Shown one piece after another: positions 10,601 to 20,575 of a stretch of 64,000 nt of DNA (its first letter is position 1; each line of letters opens with the position of its first letter). Origin of the DNA: Aphanomyces cochlioides (lineage: Eukaryota > Oomycota > Saprolegniomycetes > Saprolegniales > Verrucalvaceae); the NCBI GenBank assembly GCA_019828595.1, contig JAHQRK010000020.1:558001-622000 (forward strand). The letters run 5' to 3'. The notes under the pieces were generated by a model, which saw nothing but the letters and a program-made list of their open reading frames with translations, searched no databases and was not told where the DNA came from. The translations under genes were made by a program, and so were the position numbers.

Positions 10601-11551
10601 ATGAAGCCAAACAGTCATGGCAATGTCAAACTTCTCGCGAAGACTCCCAACCATCCGTTGATGCTCACGCCGACGCCACTCACCGGACCACGACGCATTG
10701 GATCTTGGTCTCCCGAAGAGATCGAGTACTGCCACTACCTCTCGGAAGAATTCAAAGCTGGACTGCTCGAAGGCATCTCTGATGGAACAAGTCTTCGCCA
10801 ATGGCTTGGACTACAACTCAATTGCTCCCCCATGCGCTTGAGCAAGAAGTTTGACAAGAGCTCGGGTATGCTCGGCTTGGTCAAGTTTGAAGGACGCTAC
10901 GATATCCTTGAAACGATGTCATCCACAGAACGGCAAAAACGCGTCAAGGGCATGACGGATCTGCGCATTCGCCTTGAAAAAGCCGTCGCGCGAGAAGCTT
11001 CCGGCATGAAGCCACTGTCCCACCACCTCGCCAGGCACAATCGATCGCTTGTTACTGTGTCCTCCCCAAAGAAATTCCGTCGAAAGTACGTATCCGACGA
11101 CGACATGCTCTTCAAGACAAAAGCAGCGTGCCATTTGCTGGTCATGGCGCCACGCAAATCCAACCGCATGTGTGCCCGTCGAGCCAACTACATGTTTGAC
11201 GGGTCGGAATCTGACGAGGACGACGGCGACGGCCGAATCGACACGTCCATGGAGCCTCTACCATTTCGTGCCCCGTCAAATCCAGCCGCATCTTCGAACT
11301 CTCACTTGACGTCTGAAGAAGTCGAGTGGCTCGAAGCGTATGCGAACGAGCTACCGCCGATGAATTCGGACGATCATGAGTTTTGGCGCTCGATTCGCGA
11401 GATTGAATGGACCGGCGGGATGGATCCATCTGCCGTCTTTTCCACGCCAGTTGTAGAAATAAAGCAAGAAGAGCTTGGCGGTACGCCGTCGACCAGTGCA
11501 AAAGATCGTGGCCTGCTCGCCATAGACATGATGCGGCATGCATCCATTTGA
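10601..11551 (+). CDS. SKKF-family protein 4
   Basis: A 316-residue protein if it starts at ATG 10601 (MKPNSHGNVK...), the start that best matches paralogue 3; in-frame ATGs at 10367 and 10559 would add up to 78 residues. Domain at residues about 30-100: GPRRIGSWSPEEIEYCHYL, FKAGLLEGI, GTSLRQWLGLQL, NCSPMRLSKKF, SGMLGLVKFEGR. The longest of the four, with a basic segment (SPKKFRRKYV), an acidic segment (SESDEDDGDG) and the C-terminal LTSEEVEWLEAY motif shared with paralogue 3. Ends just before an AT-rich stretch. Function unknown. Confidence 0.75.
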   Translation: MKPNSHGNVKLLAKTPNHPLMLTPTPLTGPRRIGSWSPEEIEYCHYLSEEFKAGLLEGISDGTSLRQWLGLQLNCSPMRLSKKFDKSSGMLGLVKFEGRYDILETMSSTERQKRVKGMTDLRIRLEKAVAREASGMKPLSHHLARHNRSLVTVSSPKKFRRKYVSDDDMLFKTKAACHLLVMAPRKSNRMCARRANYMFDGSESDEDDGDGRIDTSMEPLPFRAPSNPAASSNSHLTSEEVEWLEAYANELPPMNSDDHEFWRSIREIEWTGGMDPSAVFSTPVVEIKQEELGGTPSTSAKDRGLLAIDMMRHASI

Positions 11552-11880
11552 CTCGCATCTTTTTTCAAATAAATTCTCTATAATTCAATACCTTTCGTAT
11601 TTGATATTTGAAACCTCTACAATCGGATACCTGTTGAAGATGATGGCTTAACCTATCGCATTAAATATTCATAAAAACTGTATAAATAAATATCACTGTC
11701 ATATTTAATGCTACGGTTTGGAAGTGAGGGGTCGGGTTGTTCCCCAATCCCTCATAGTATACAAATTGCAAGATATTAGAGTTGGTGTCGTTATCCGGTT
11801 ATCCGGATAAGTTGAGTAAAAGTTTGATGCATCATTGTGGGGCGCTCAACCAGTGACAGAATCGACAGGTTTCGCCAAAG

Positions 11881-12864
11881 ATGCTCAGCCGTCAAACCCA
11901 AGCTGTCCGACGAATGTCGGCGACCGCCAAGGTGTGGATCAACAAGGACACCAAAGTTATCTGCCAAGGTTTCACCGGCAAGCAGGTACGCGCTGTCGTC
12001 GTTTTGAGTTTTTATTGATGACCGTTCCAGGGAACCTTTCACTCGGAGCAAGCCATTGCTTATGGTACCAACATGGTCGGTGGTGTGACTCCCAAGAAGG
12101 GTGGCACCACTCACTTGGGTCTCCCTGTGTTCAACACTTTGGAAGAAGCCAAGTCGGAAGTCGGTGTGGATGCCTCTGTGATTTTTGTCCCTCCTCCTTT
12201 CTGCGCCCAAGCTATTATTGATGCGATCCATGCTGAAATTCCCTTGGTTGTTGCCATCACGGAAGGTATTCCTCAACAAGACATGGTCAAGGTCAAGTGG
12301 CACTTGAAGCAACAAAACACCACTCGCCTCATCGGACCTAACTGTCCCGGTATCATCAAACCTGGCGAGTGCAAGATGGGTATCATGCCTGGATACATTC
12401 ACAAAAAGGGCAAGATCGGTATTGTCTCTCGCTCGGGTACCTTGACTTACGAAGCCGTGCACCAAACCACCGCCACTGGCATGGGTCAATCTACCGTCAT
12501 TGGTATTGGTGGTGATCCGTTCAACGGCACCAACTTCATTGACTGCTTGGAACGATTCACCAACGATCCTGAAACCGAAGGTATCATTATGATTGGTGAA
12601 ATCGGTGGTTCTGCTGAAGAAGAAGCCGCCGAATGGTTGATTGCTCACGGTGACCCCAACAAGCCCGTGGTCAGTTTCATTGCTGGTGTGTCTGCTCCTC
12701 CTGGTCGCCGCATGGGTCACGCTGGTGCTATCGTCTCTGGTGGCAAGGGTACGGCCGAAGGCAAGTTTGCTGCTTTGGAAGCTGCTGGCGTTGCTGTTAC
12801 CCGTTCGCCTGCCCGCCTTGGTACCACCATGTTGCAACAATTTGCCAAGCGAGGCCTCAACTAA
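11881..12864 (+). CDS. SUCLG1: Succinyl-CoA ligase alpha subunit, mitochondrial
   Basis: Catalytic, CoA-binding alpha subunit of succinyl-CoA ligase, which makes ATP or GTP from succinyl-CoA in the TCA cycle. Two exons, 11881-11985 and 12031-12864, joined in phase 0 across a 45-bp intron, give 312 residues, the usual length. The N-terminus ([19 protein letters not shown]) is basic and hydroxylated, as expected of a mitochondrial presequence. Recognisable blocks are [19 protein letters not shown] (CoA-binding Rossmann part), [25 protein letters not shown] and [10 protein letters not shown], whose histidine is the phosphorylated catalytic residue of the family. Codon use and conservation mark it as an active housekeeping gene. 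The minus-strand 349-codon open frame over it is a shadow. Confidence 0.97.
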
Positions 12865-13791
12865 ATCTATTAACAGATGCAGTTGTACGTGGTATCAAAG
12901 TGACAAAATACAAACAATTGAGCTTTCCTTATCATTTTCCCATTTTCATTGCGAGTATATTGAAGCCTCAAAGGTCAAGACTGCGCATTCTGCACATTGA
13001 AATCTTCCACATCAATATCTTGGAGATTCAACGATTCACAAATTGCACTGTAAAATGTAAGCATTCTATTGGCTAATAATATCATATATTAGCATTGGTT
13101 ATTTTGTTCACCCATTCGCTGTAATTCGTCGTTGCATTTCAGAGTTGATATCTCATCAAACTCACTCGTAAAAATACAAGCAGCTCATAAACAAAGTAAT
13201 AATTGAGTTTCTTCTTGTCAGAGACACGATATTTAAGCTGGTAAGCTGTGATTCGGGCTAGGCCCTCCAGTCTGTTGTATTTATTAATCTACCACTTATA
13301 TTCAAAATTAATGATTGACTATAAATTAGCCAATCAAATATATTGAATGCTATTACTGCCGTCATCTCTTGTTGAACGATTCCATGGTGTTGTATGGTGT
13401 GAAAGATTTAATCCATGCACGTGAAAGATATTCTAGAAAGGATGATCAGAAGAAGGTCATTGGACTTGGGTTTTGTTGTCGCGTATAAAACTTGAGATAT
13501 CCAAAGCGTGAGACTGAAATCCACCTCTGGAATTCCATAGTCTTTTGAATAGTAGTACTATAGTTTGAAATTCACCATCGTAGTAGTACTATATTTAGAC
13601 AGCTGTATGGCAATTTTCTACAGTGTAGGACATAAATTAGCACAGCGTTCAACTTCAAGTGACTTGTTCATTCCATTGACGCAAACAATTGTGGAAAGCA
13701 AGCTGCATCGAGCGAACAGGCCTCCTTGGTCGTCCACGAAAAAGTACAGTACGACGCAGTCGACACCAATAATTTGGCAATGCTCGTATTA
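12865..13791. other. AT-rich intergenic
   Basis: AT-rich DNA between the succinyl-CoA ligase gene and the Harbinger element. Only short frames; no gene supported. Confidence 0.5.
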
Positions 13792-13832
13792 GAGAGATTT
13801 CGCAAACCACTTTCATTATCATTACCCTCACA
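13792..13832 (+). repeat. Left terminal inverted repeat
   Basis: Begins gagagatttcgcaaac and ends attaccctcaca. Its reverse complement matches 16038-16078 except at two positions. Confidence 0.9.
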
Positions 13833-13952
13833 TTTTCTGATCTGCTACATAAAACCTACACATAACCCTAAACCTTCACTAAAATTTCCAATGAAAGCAA
13901 CCATTGTGGTGAAAACCAGTCATTACCCTCAAATTCCTGAATTGTTGCTGTT

Positions 13953-14597
13953 ATGGAAGGTGCGAAGCACAAAAACTTCTCCGAAGAGGAAGACATTATG
14001 ATTCTTCGTCAAGTACTTGCGGAACCTCCGTTCCAACAGGGTTACGGTAAAGTCATGGGAGCTTGGGACAAGGTTGCTCAAACCCTTTCCTTGTCACCTG
14101 ACTTCCCCAGGGACGAAATCAGCGGAAAAACCGCGCAGAATGGATTCAACTTTCTCATTTCAGCGGGAAGGAAACACAACGCAGAGTCTGCAAAAATGAG
14201 CGGAATTGATGAAGAGGAATCGGAACTTCATTTATTGTTAGATGAGCTAATTATGCTTGTTGATGATAACGAAGCTTCAAAAAAAGGAAAGCTCATGGCT
14301 AAAAAATGCGACTCGGAAGCCAATGAGCAAGATGATCATGTAATTTGAAGCCTGGCAACCGAGAGACTTAAGAGAAAGCGAGAGGATCCCCTATCTACAT
14401 CTGAAAATGCCAACTCAACACCCAACAAAATGCAAAAAATCGTCGAAATTGTTGCTATCGCCAAGGAAAAGGAGCTTGAGTTTCTAAAAATGAAATGGGA
14501 AGTCGAACGCTCCGATCGGTTGGCTGCAGAAGAAGCTCGTCGTGCTGACAACGAAAGAATGATGGCGATACTTGAAATGTTAGCCAAGAAGCAATAA
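13953..14597 (+). pseudogene. Harbinger-associated Myb/SANT-like protein, in-frame stop
   Basis: From ATG 13953 the frame gives MEGAKHKNFSEEEDIMILRQV, a Myb/SANT-like domain in the first 75 residues with the W of MGAWDKVAQ and a helix around EISGKTAQNGFNFLIS. In PIF/Harbinger elements such a protein helps bring the transposase to DNA and the nucleus. The frame meets TGA at 14346-14348 but continues open in the same frame to TAA at 14595-14597, and that second part is a typical charged coiled coil (EKELEFLKMKWEVERSDRL). The likely original protein is about 214 residues and the TGA a single nonsense change; alternatively a 131-residue short form is still made. Confidence 0.75.
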
Positions 14598-14845
14598 TTA
14601 TGATATTGTTGTCTTGTTAGATTAAAAAATGTCCTTATAAGATCACATCGCTCATTCGGTCATTCACACTTTGTGTTCTTCATCGTGAACTTGTTGATGC
14701 GATATAAGTCGTGGTTACAATGCTAGATACTCTTCGAGAGATGGTGGAGGTAAATCAAAATACTTGCTGATCTGGTTTCCTTTGTAGTGACAACAATGGC
14801 AGTTAGTTAGCAGCATGCACACTCGTACAACTTTAGCAACGGGGC

Positions 14846-15928
14846 TCAGTCTGATCTTCTGGGTTTTTTGTAGTCTATAAACGCAAACAACGACTTCGTT
14901 CTTCCAACGTTCCACTCGACTGCTGTCCTCACAGCACTCATTCTCTTGTTGAATTCTTGCTCATCAACTGTTAGATTGCTTTTTGTTCCTTTGTAGCCAC
15001 TAACGATGTAATTGTTGATGCTGTAGACTGGATCGCCATAGATAGCATAACCTTCAAAGCTATCCTTGTTTTCGTCGAAAATTTCTAGACGTCTACTCTC
15101 TCGTAAGAGAGTAATGTCATGCCGTCTTCCCTCTATTGGGCCCCAGAAATGTATGCATAGTCCGTCAGGAGCAGTTAAACCTATCACCAAGTCACCTTTA
15201 GAACTTGTTCTCTGTCATACCTTGATAATTTAGACAATGCGTGCGTTTGTGACCACTATAGCATTGATATGTAAGTTTTCCCTGCTATCCCCATCTTTTC
15301 TTGCGCTTGGGCGACATATCTGAAGGTTTTTACCATCAGGGAAAGCGACAACATTGGTGACAGGCGATTTGGCTTCAATTGCATGGCTGTAGCGTGTAAT
15401 TTTTGTACGTATCAGCTTGAGATCAAAGTACAACTTGTCTCTATATCTGTTGTCTAAGTATTCGACTGCTTAACGTTAGTTCATAAGTATTGATTGAAAA
15501 TGATGCATACCTATGTCTAAGAAAATACGGCATATTGACGGTGTAGAGCGCCCAAATTTGCTGGACATCTCGTGAAGTCGCTTGGGGCAACATAGTCTGC
15601 ATAACAAGATGCATAGTCCCTCTTCGTTGGAACATTTGTCGCGTGCACTGGTTATAATCCAAGCTGGGAGCATGAATTGTCTTGACAGGTTTGCCAATCC
15701 TGACAAGTCAAAGCGAAAATCCAGACGAGCGTTTTCATCAGTGTAGCCAGAGAGTGTAAATCGTAAATCCGGGATGATCGGTCGCTCGATAACATCCAGA
15801 ACACCGTTCTCAACGAGTTGGACCCACAAGTTCACTTCGTCTAACTCTGAGAGGCATTCATGCAGCCTCAACAGTTCTTGCACAGTCACCTTCATCGCTT
15901 CCAAGAATTGAAAATAGCCAGTGTGCAC
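14846..15928 (-). pseudogene. PIF/Harbinger transposase (DDE_Tnp_4), damaged
   Basis: A DDE transposase of the HARBI1 type that cuts and rejoins the element ends. Exon 1 (15928-15511) and exon 2 (from 15468) join across a 42-bp intron with a good actaac branch site, giving ...CRIFLDIAVEYLDNRYR. The three catalytic acids are visible: D in AFPDGKN, D in GRRHDITLL and E in RTAVEWNVGR, along with the diagnostic YSGHKRTH block. Between CRPSARK and YSGHKR the frame shifts by one, near 15262, and a 25-nt stretch before GDLVIGLTAPDG would need removal as an unusually small intron. It is therefore probably inactive, although every catalytic residue survives. Confidence 0.8.
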
Positions 15929-16037
15929 CTATTCTATTTAACCGGATCCATATCCGAATGGCTCGAAGTGAAGGCAGTGAAACTTGTGCGAAATGAAATT
16001 CATCAGCGCTTCGAGACCACCATCACAATTTGAATTA

Positions 16038-16078
16038 TGTGAGGGTAATGATAATGAAAGTGAATTGCGAAATCTCTC
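16038..16078 (-). repeat. Right terminal inverted repeat
   Basis: Begins tgtgagggtaatgataatg and ends gcgaaatctctc, mirroring the left end with two mismatches near the middle. Confidence 0.9.
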
Positions 16079-16415
16079 CATTGTTGGACTCCTTCGCATT
16101 GGCAACTTGGAAAGTTTCCCGCGTCTGTTTTTCACTCCAGGCAATGAAATGTGACGACTATTAATAGAGAGTTTCCGTAGATTTTGCACATCATACAACA
16201 TAAGGCAATGAGTGAAAGACTCCTTAATGATAACTGGGGTAGAAAGGAAAGTTCTCGATCGGTGACGATGAGAATTATGAGCCCTCCAAGTTGATCGTTG
16301 CCGCCGTCGATTGTTGTCCTTTTTATTTTTTGGAGTTTTGATATTCTTTTTCTCAATTTTGAGATATTTATTTTAAATATTTAGTGCATTTGTTTTATTA
16401 TCCACTCGGAATAAT

Positions 16416-16622
16416 ATGGCAATCTTGGACCGCGAGCAACTCAGGACGATGCTGAAACGCAAGCGCGACGACAATGTGGAGAACGCCGCGATGGTCAATG
16501 GAAGGCATCATGCTGTGGAAGAAGATAGCCCAGTGCATATTGAAGTATCGGTCGGAGTGTCTGTGCTAGTTTTTGGCAAATATGCAGCAGTACAACGATC
16601 CAAGATAGAGGGACACGACTGA
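16416..16622 (+). CDS. Small hypothetical ORF
   Basis: A 68-codon frame beginning MAILDREQLRTMLKRKRDD, charged and plausible as a protein N-terminus, on the same strand as and just upstream of the phosphatase gene. The end of the frame looks non-coding, so an intron or chance may explain it. It might be a first exon of the phosphatase gene, but I could not join it convincingly. Confidence 0.25.
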   Translation: MAILDREQLRTMLKRKRDDNVENAAMVNGRHHAVEEDSPVHIEVSVGVSVLVFGKYAAVQRSKIEGHD

Positions 16623-16761
16623 AAGTGGATATGTCGCGTAGGTCGTGCGATACATGCCGAGTAAGGAATCACTCATCGGAGTTGAATTCTTTCGGCCTGT
16701 GGGAAATTGTGATGGTACATTGAATACCGAGCGATTGTTTCAATGCAAGCCAAATCGCGGC

Positions 16762-19700
16762 ATGTTTGTCCGAATGGATCAGATTGAGGTTACAATGAAA
16801 ATATCGATCACATTATCACAATCTATCTGTAGCCTTTTTCAAAACAAGATGCATCAGCATGCACGATTCAAGCCATGTGGCGAAGATATAAGCAAATGCT
16901 CGCGGTTTGTCTCCTCGTTCTGGGTTCCATGACTTTTTTCTTGTAGTTCAAAACTCTCGTATTGACTCAAACTTGGAATACATTGGACAATCACCAAGAA
17001 CAGCTCAATCTTAAACGTGCAGAGCAAACCAAACCAGCGTGCGATGCACTTTCTGAAATGGCCAAGCAAATGGTACAAAGCACTGGGCACTTAGTCAATT
17101 GCATTACGAAAATTACTTTGCAGGAGATCTCCAAACCACCACTGAACCGCACGATTTCAGAACTTCCTTCCGACTACGATGGGCCAAAGTTGCAATGGCC
17201 TCTTACATTGCCAAATGTGCTATCCATGATGGAGTATTTTAAGATTGGCCATATCATGCATCCCAAGTACACGCCGATAAATCACCAAATCACAGATATA
17301 ATATTGCTAGGTATGTGATGGAAGTTATTGAGAAGGCAACACCACTTCTCCGTGGGCTTCCCACACTTCAAAATGTTGAAATTGGACCGAAAGATCGCCT
17401 CACGATCATTGGGGATCTACACGGCCAACTGCAGGTGCTGTTCTTGAAGTGTAGCCATGGATATTTATGATGGCGATAGGATCTCTACTGCATTTTACTC
17501 ACGAATGGCCTGCCGTCAGAGTCAAACAAGTACCTTTTCAATGGTGACTTTGTAGATCGAGGAGCTTATGGCGCTGAAGTCATGCTCATCATCCTCTGCT
17601 TTAAACTCCTCTATCCCACTGGTGTCTATCTCAATCGTGGGAATCATGAATCGCGAAATCAAAATTCATGGATGGGATTCGAAGAAGAAATCCTTCGAAA
17701 ATATAAATGCGACGACGAAAACGCCACGATGCAAGCATCTACAGTCTTGCAAGCATTTCAGGTACTTATTTCAATGGCCAGAATCATGTAAAAGTTCCTT
17801 AGACCATGTTCGACGCATTGCCGTTGTGTGCATTGGTTCTCAATAAAATATTTGTCGTTCATGGCGGCCTCTTCTCGACTCGACAAGTCACGCTCGCTCA
17901 GCTAAACCAGATCAATCGATTTCGAGAACCTCCACTACATTCCAATCAAGTCGAGGACAAAATCTTTGAGGATATGTTGTGGAGCGACCCGCGGGCTATT
18001 CAAGTGAGCTGACGAGTATGCAAATACGCTAATCTTAAGCTTAGGGGCAGCACCAGTCGATGCGTGGCGCCGGTATTGAATTTGGCGACGATATAACAAA
18101 CGAATTCTGCTTGACAAATAAAGTAGCGCTCGTCATTCGGTCTCATGAATGCGTGCCAGAAGGATATGCAGTGCTCCATGGTGGCCGACTTATCACACTC
18201 TTCTCTGCTTCCAAGTATTGTGGCACTCAAATGAACAAGGGCGCTTTCTGCAGCCTGGGTGCCGACTGCAGGCCAGAAATTCAGCAATTTTTAGCCCCGC
18301 CGCTGCAATCATACAGCCGTGTCAAGCCAATGTTTCCACAACTTTCAACAGACAAACCTGTTGAAGCAATACGCGAGCCTGAAGCAGCGGATTTGGCTGG
18401 CATGAATGAATCCCTCGAAGAAGATTCGCTTCGAATGATTGCCGAGCGCATTTGCGAACACAAAGCTGATTTATTTCGGTGCTTCACACAAGTCGACCAG
18501 CAACGCAATGGTCGCGTGCCGCGGTTAGTCTGGGCTGACACACTCAAGAACGTGCTCAAGCTCGATTTGCCTTTCCTCCTCTACCAGACAAAGCTGGCCG
18601 ACGCCGAGGCTGACAATTCCATCAATTATTCCAAGTACGTAAGCTCTAGCACTCTTCGTGAAGTCCTCACGCCTCCATTAGATTTTTATCCAGGTATCGC
18701 ATTGAAAACCCCGCGGTGGACTCGACTGGGTGGCAAGAAACGATAATTTCCACCATTTGCAGAAAGTTGTATCGCGCCATGGGTGCAGGAAGCATTGAAC
18801 AGGTTTGATATCATTGTCGCTTCTATTGTGGAACTTGAATGTCGTAGGCTTTTCAAATCTTTGACACGGATGCCAATGGCACAATCGAATACGATGAGTT
18901 TGCAGGCACATTAAAGACAATGGACACAGGTCTCTCTGAGCAGCAGGTTTGGTTAAATACCAAAGTCAAAGTCGATAACATTTTGGATAGATTTATGAGC
19001 TTATGCGCACCGCAGACACAAATGATGACGGAAGACTCGACTTTAAAGAATTTGTCTCGCGCTTTGAAGTTATTTTCATGGATGTGCGCAACAAAAAGGA
19101 AGACTCGCCAATGACGCCGCCTGCAACGAGCACAGCAATAATGACTGGTAGTCCAACTAAACTTGTGCGACGTAAATCTACAGACGTCGATATGGTCTCG
19201 TCAAGTCCATCCGTGGATGATGAAACGATGCGAGCGTTGTTGGAAATCGGCAAAGCCGTCTTTGCGCTTGAAGGAACGCTCGAAGAATGCTTTCACAAGT
19301 TCGACACCAATCATGACGGCGTCCTGCAAGCTGAAGAATTTTTTACAGCTCTAACTCAACTCGGATTTACATATTCCCAGCCCTTGCTCACGAAAATCAT
19401 GGCTGCTGTCGACTTGGACGGCGGCCAAACCATCGACTACAAGGAATTCCTCTCTGCCTTTAGTGTACAAGACACGACCGACCGCAAGTGTTTGGGCGAC
19501 ATGACGTGGCAAGAAACGATTCTCCAGCAAGTCTCCAATTTGTTTTACCAGCACCGAATCCACATTCGAATGTGTTTTCGAATGTTTGACCAAGACAACT
19601 CAGGCGTGATCACAAGTACTCAGTTTCGGACTGGCATCATGGAATTCAATTCGATCTTGGACTCACCTCTCAGCGACGACCAGATCGACGCCCTCCTGAA

Positions 19701-19782
19701 TCATTTAGACACTAGCGGCAACGGGTTGATCAACTATCAAGCATTTTTAGAGGGCTTCCAAGTCGTGAGCATGGAAACGTAA
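16762..19782 (+). CDS. PPEF-type Ser/Thr protein phosphatase with IQ motif and six EF-hands
   Basis: A calcium-regulated PPP-family phosphatase (PPEF/PP7 type) in about nine short-intron exons. The N-terminal part has an IQ motif (TIQAMWRRYKQML) for calmodulin binding. The catalytic domain shows every PPP signature: GDLHGQ, GDFVDRG, RGNHE, VVHGG, WSDP and RSHE, so both metal sites look intact. The C-terminal half contains six EF-hand loops: DTDANGTIEYDEF, DTNDDGRLDFKEF, DTNHDGVLQAEEF, DLDGGQTIDYKEF, DQDNSGVITSTQF and DTSGNGLINYQAF, more than the two or three usual in animal PPEF. The start is uncertain: ATG 16762 (MFVRMDQIE, joined in phase to the IQ exon) is used, and the frame is open up to an ATG at 16645. 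The exon join near 17260 needs a short 29-nt intron. Confidence 0.88.
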
Positions 19783-20154
19783 ATTGTACCTAACTAGATT
19801 GTGAAACTTAGCTTATTTCGACTTCTCATTATTCCTCGAGGTATCAGTCGCATCGGGAAGAGTCCCCCTCGATGCCCACATGGATTATGCCACTCGCCAA
19901 GTTGGAGCGAGGAGAGTTGGAGCGAGGAGAGTTGTCGCTCTATGGCGCCAAAATCGAAGTGACATTTGTTCGAATGACCGACTCAGTCCCAAATGTCCAT
20001 GGCGTGGAGATCATGGTCAATTGTGCAAACACGTTGAGCATCACGGCGACGATGGCTCAAGTGAGATCACTCCGCGACTGCATGGCCTATGAAGTGGCCG
20101 ATGGCGAGGTGTTCGTTCCATTGAGATCAACTCGACGGACGACGTCCAAACCAT
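19783..20154. other. Intergenic with uncertain plus-strand ORF
   Basis: A 175-codon frame runs 19872-20399 (MPTWIMPLAKLERGELERG..., with a 15-bp tandem duplication encoding the repeated LERGE). Its second half lies antisense to a remnant of the large membrane-protein gene family and is shared with 31.7 kb, where it is broken. Some stretches (EIMVNCANTLSITATM, YEVADGEVFVPL) look protein-like and loosely recall VPS13-type repeats, but I cannot support a gene. Confidence 0.3.
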
Positions 20155-20511
20155 TCACAGAATTCTTGTATTGCAAAGTCAACCAGGGATGGGTCAAGAT
20201 GCCGGAAGGTGATGGAAGATTGCCAATTTTGTGCACTGTTGAGCTGACTCTGAAGACATCATGGAAGAAGTTTAATCGATATACTAGAGAGACTACATTG
20301 CACACATCAGACAGAGAAAACAGCCATCTTCTGAACAAGATGACTAAAGTGGTTGCGCTGCAACGTGTCGTCATTCGCCAAGTGGCAGGGAGTTCCTAAC
20401 ATGCCTTGGGATCAAAGGATCCTTTTCCATCTCAGCAGTGGATGCTTCAGAGGTATACATTCGCCACGTCTTGGAATCGAATATGTAATGCGCTCCTCGA
20501 ATTTGGACATT
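20155..20511 (-). pseudogene. 3'-end fragment of the large membrane-protein gene plus flank
   Basis: On the minus strand the block from 20511 reads VQIRGAHYIFDSKTWRMYTS and ends NSLPLGE then stop, the C-terminus of the large membrane-protein family at 31.9 kb; the following 230 bp match that gene's 3' flank. The copy at 31.7 kb lacks about 39 bp that are present here. Upstream of VQIRG the similarity stops abruptly, so only the last 40 or so codons of a third family member remain. It sits 64 bp from the outer edge of the 2-kb palindrome. Confidence 0.75.
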
Positions 20512-20575
20512 ACGTGTGGGTATTTCTGTGAGCGCTCTGTGATGAAATCATTTCGAATGGAGGCAAATGATTATT

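Larger units (their letters stand above)
13792..16078. mobile_element. PIF/Harbinger DNA transposon with Myb-like companion
   Basis: A 2.29-kb element bounded by 41-bp terminal inverted repeats at 13792-13832 and 16038-16078 (39 of 41 positions match). It holds the two genes expected of this superfamily: a Myb/SANT-like protein on the plus strand and a DDE transposase on the minus strand, arranged tail to tail. No convincing 3-bp target duplication is seen: the left flank is TTA, the right flank CAT, so one edge may have decayed or been rearranged. Both genes carry lesions, so the copy is probably no longer autonomous, though it looks young. Confidence 0.88.

Noticed and set aside
11791..12840. 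349-codon minus-strand frame over the succinyl-CoA ligase gene
   Set aside because: Mirror of a strongly codon-biased real gene.
19872..20399. 175-codon plus-strand frame as a protein gene
   Set aside because: Its second half is antisense to a membrane-protein gene fragment and the same frame is broken in the copy at 31.7 kb.
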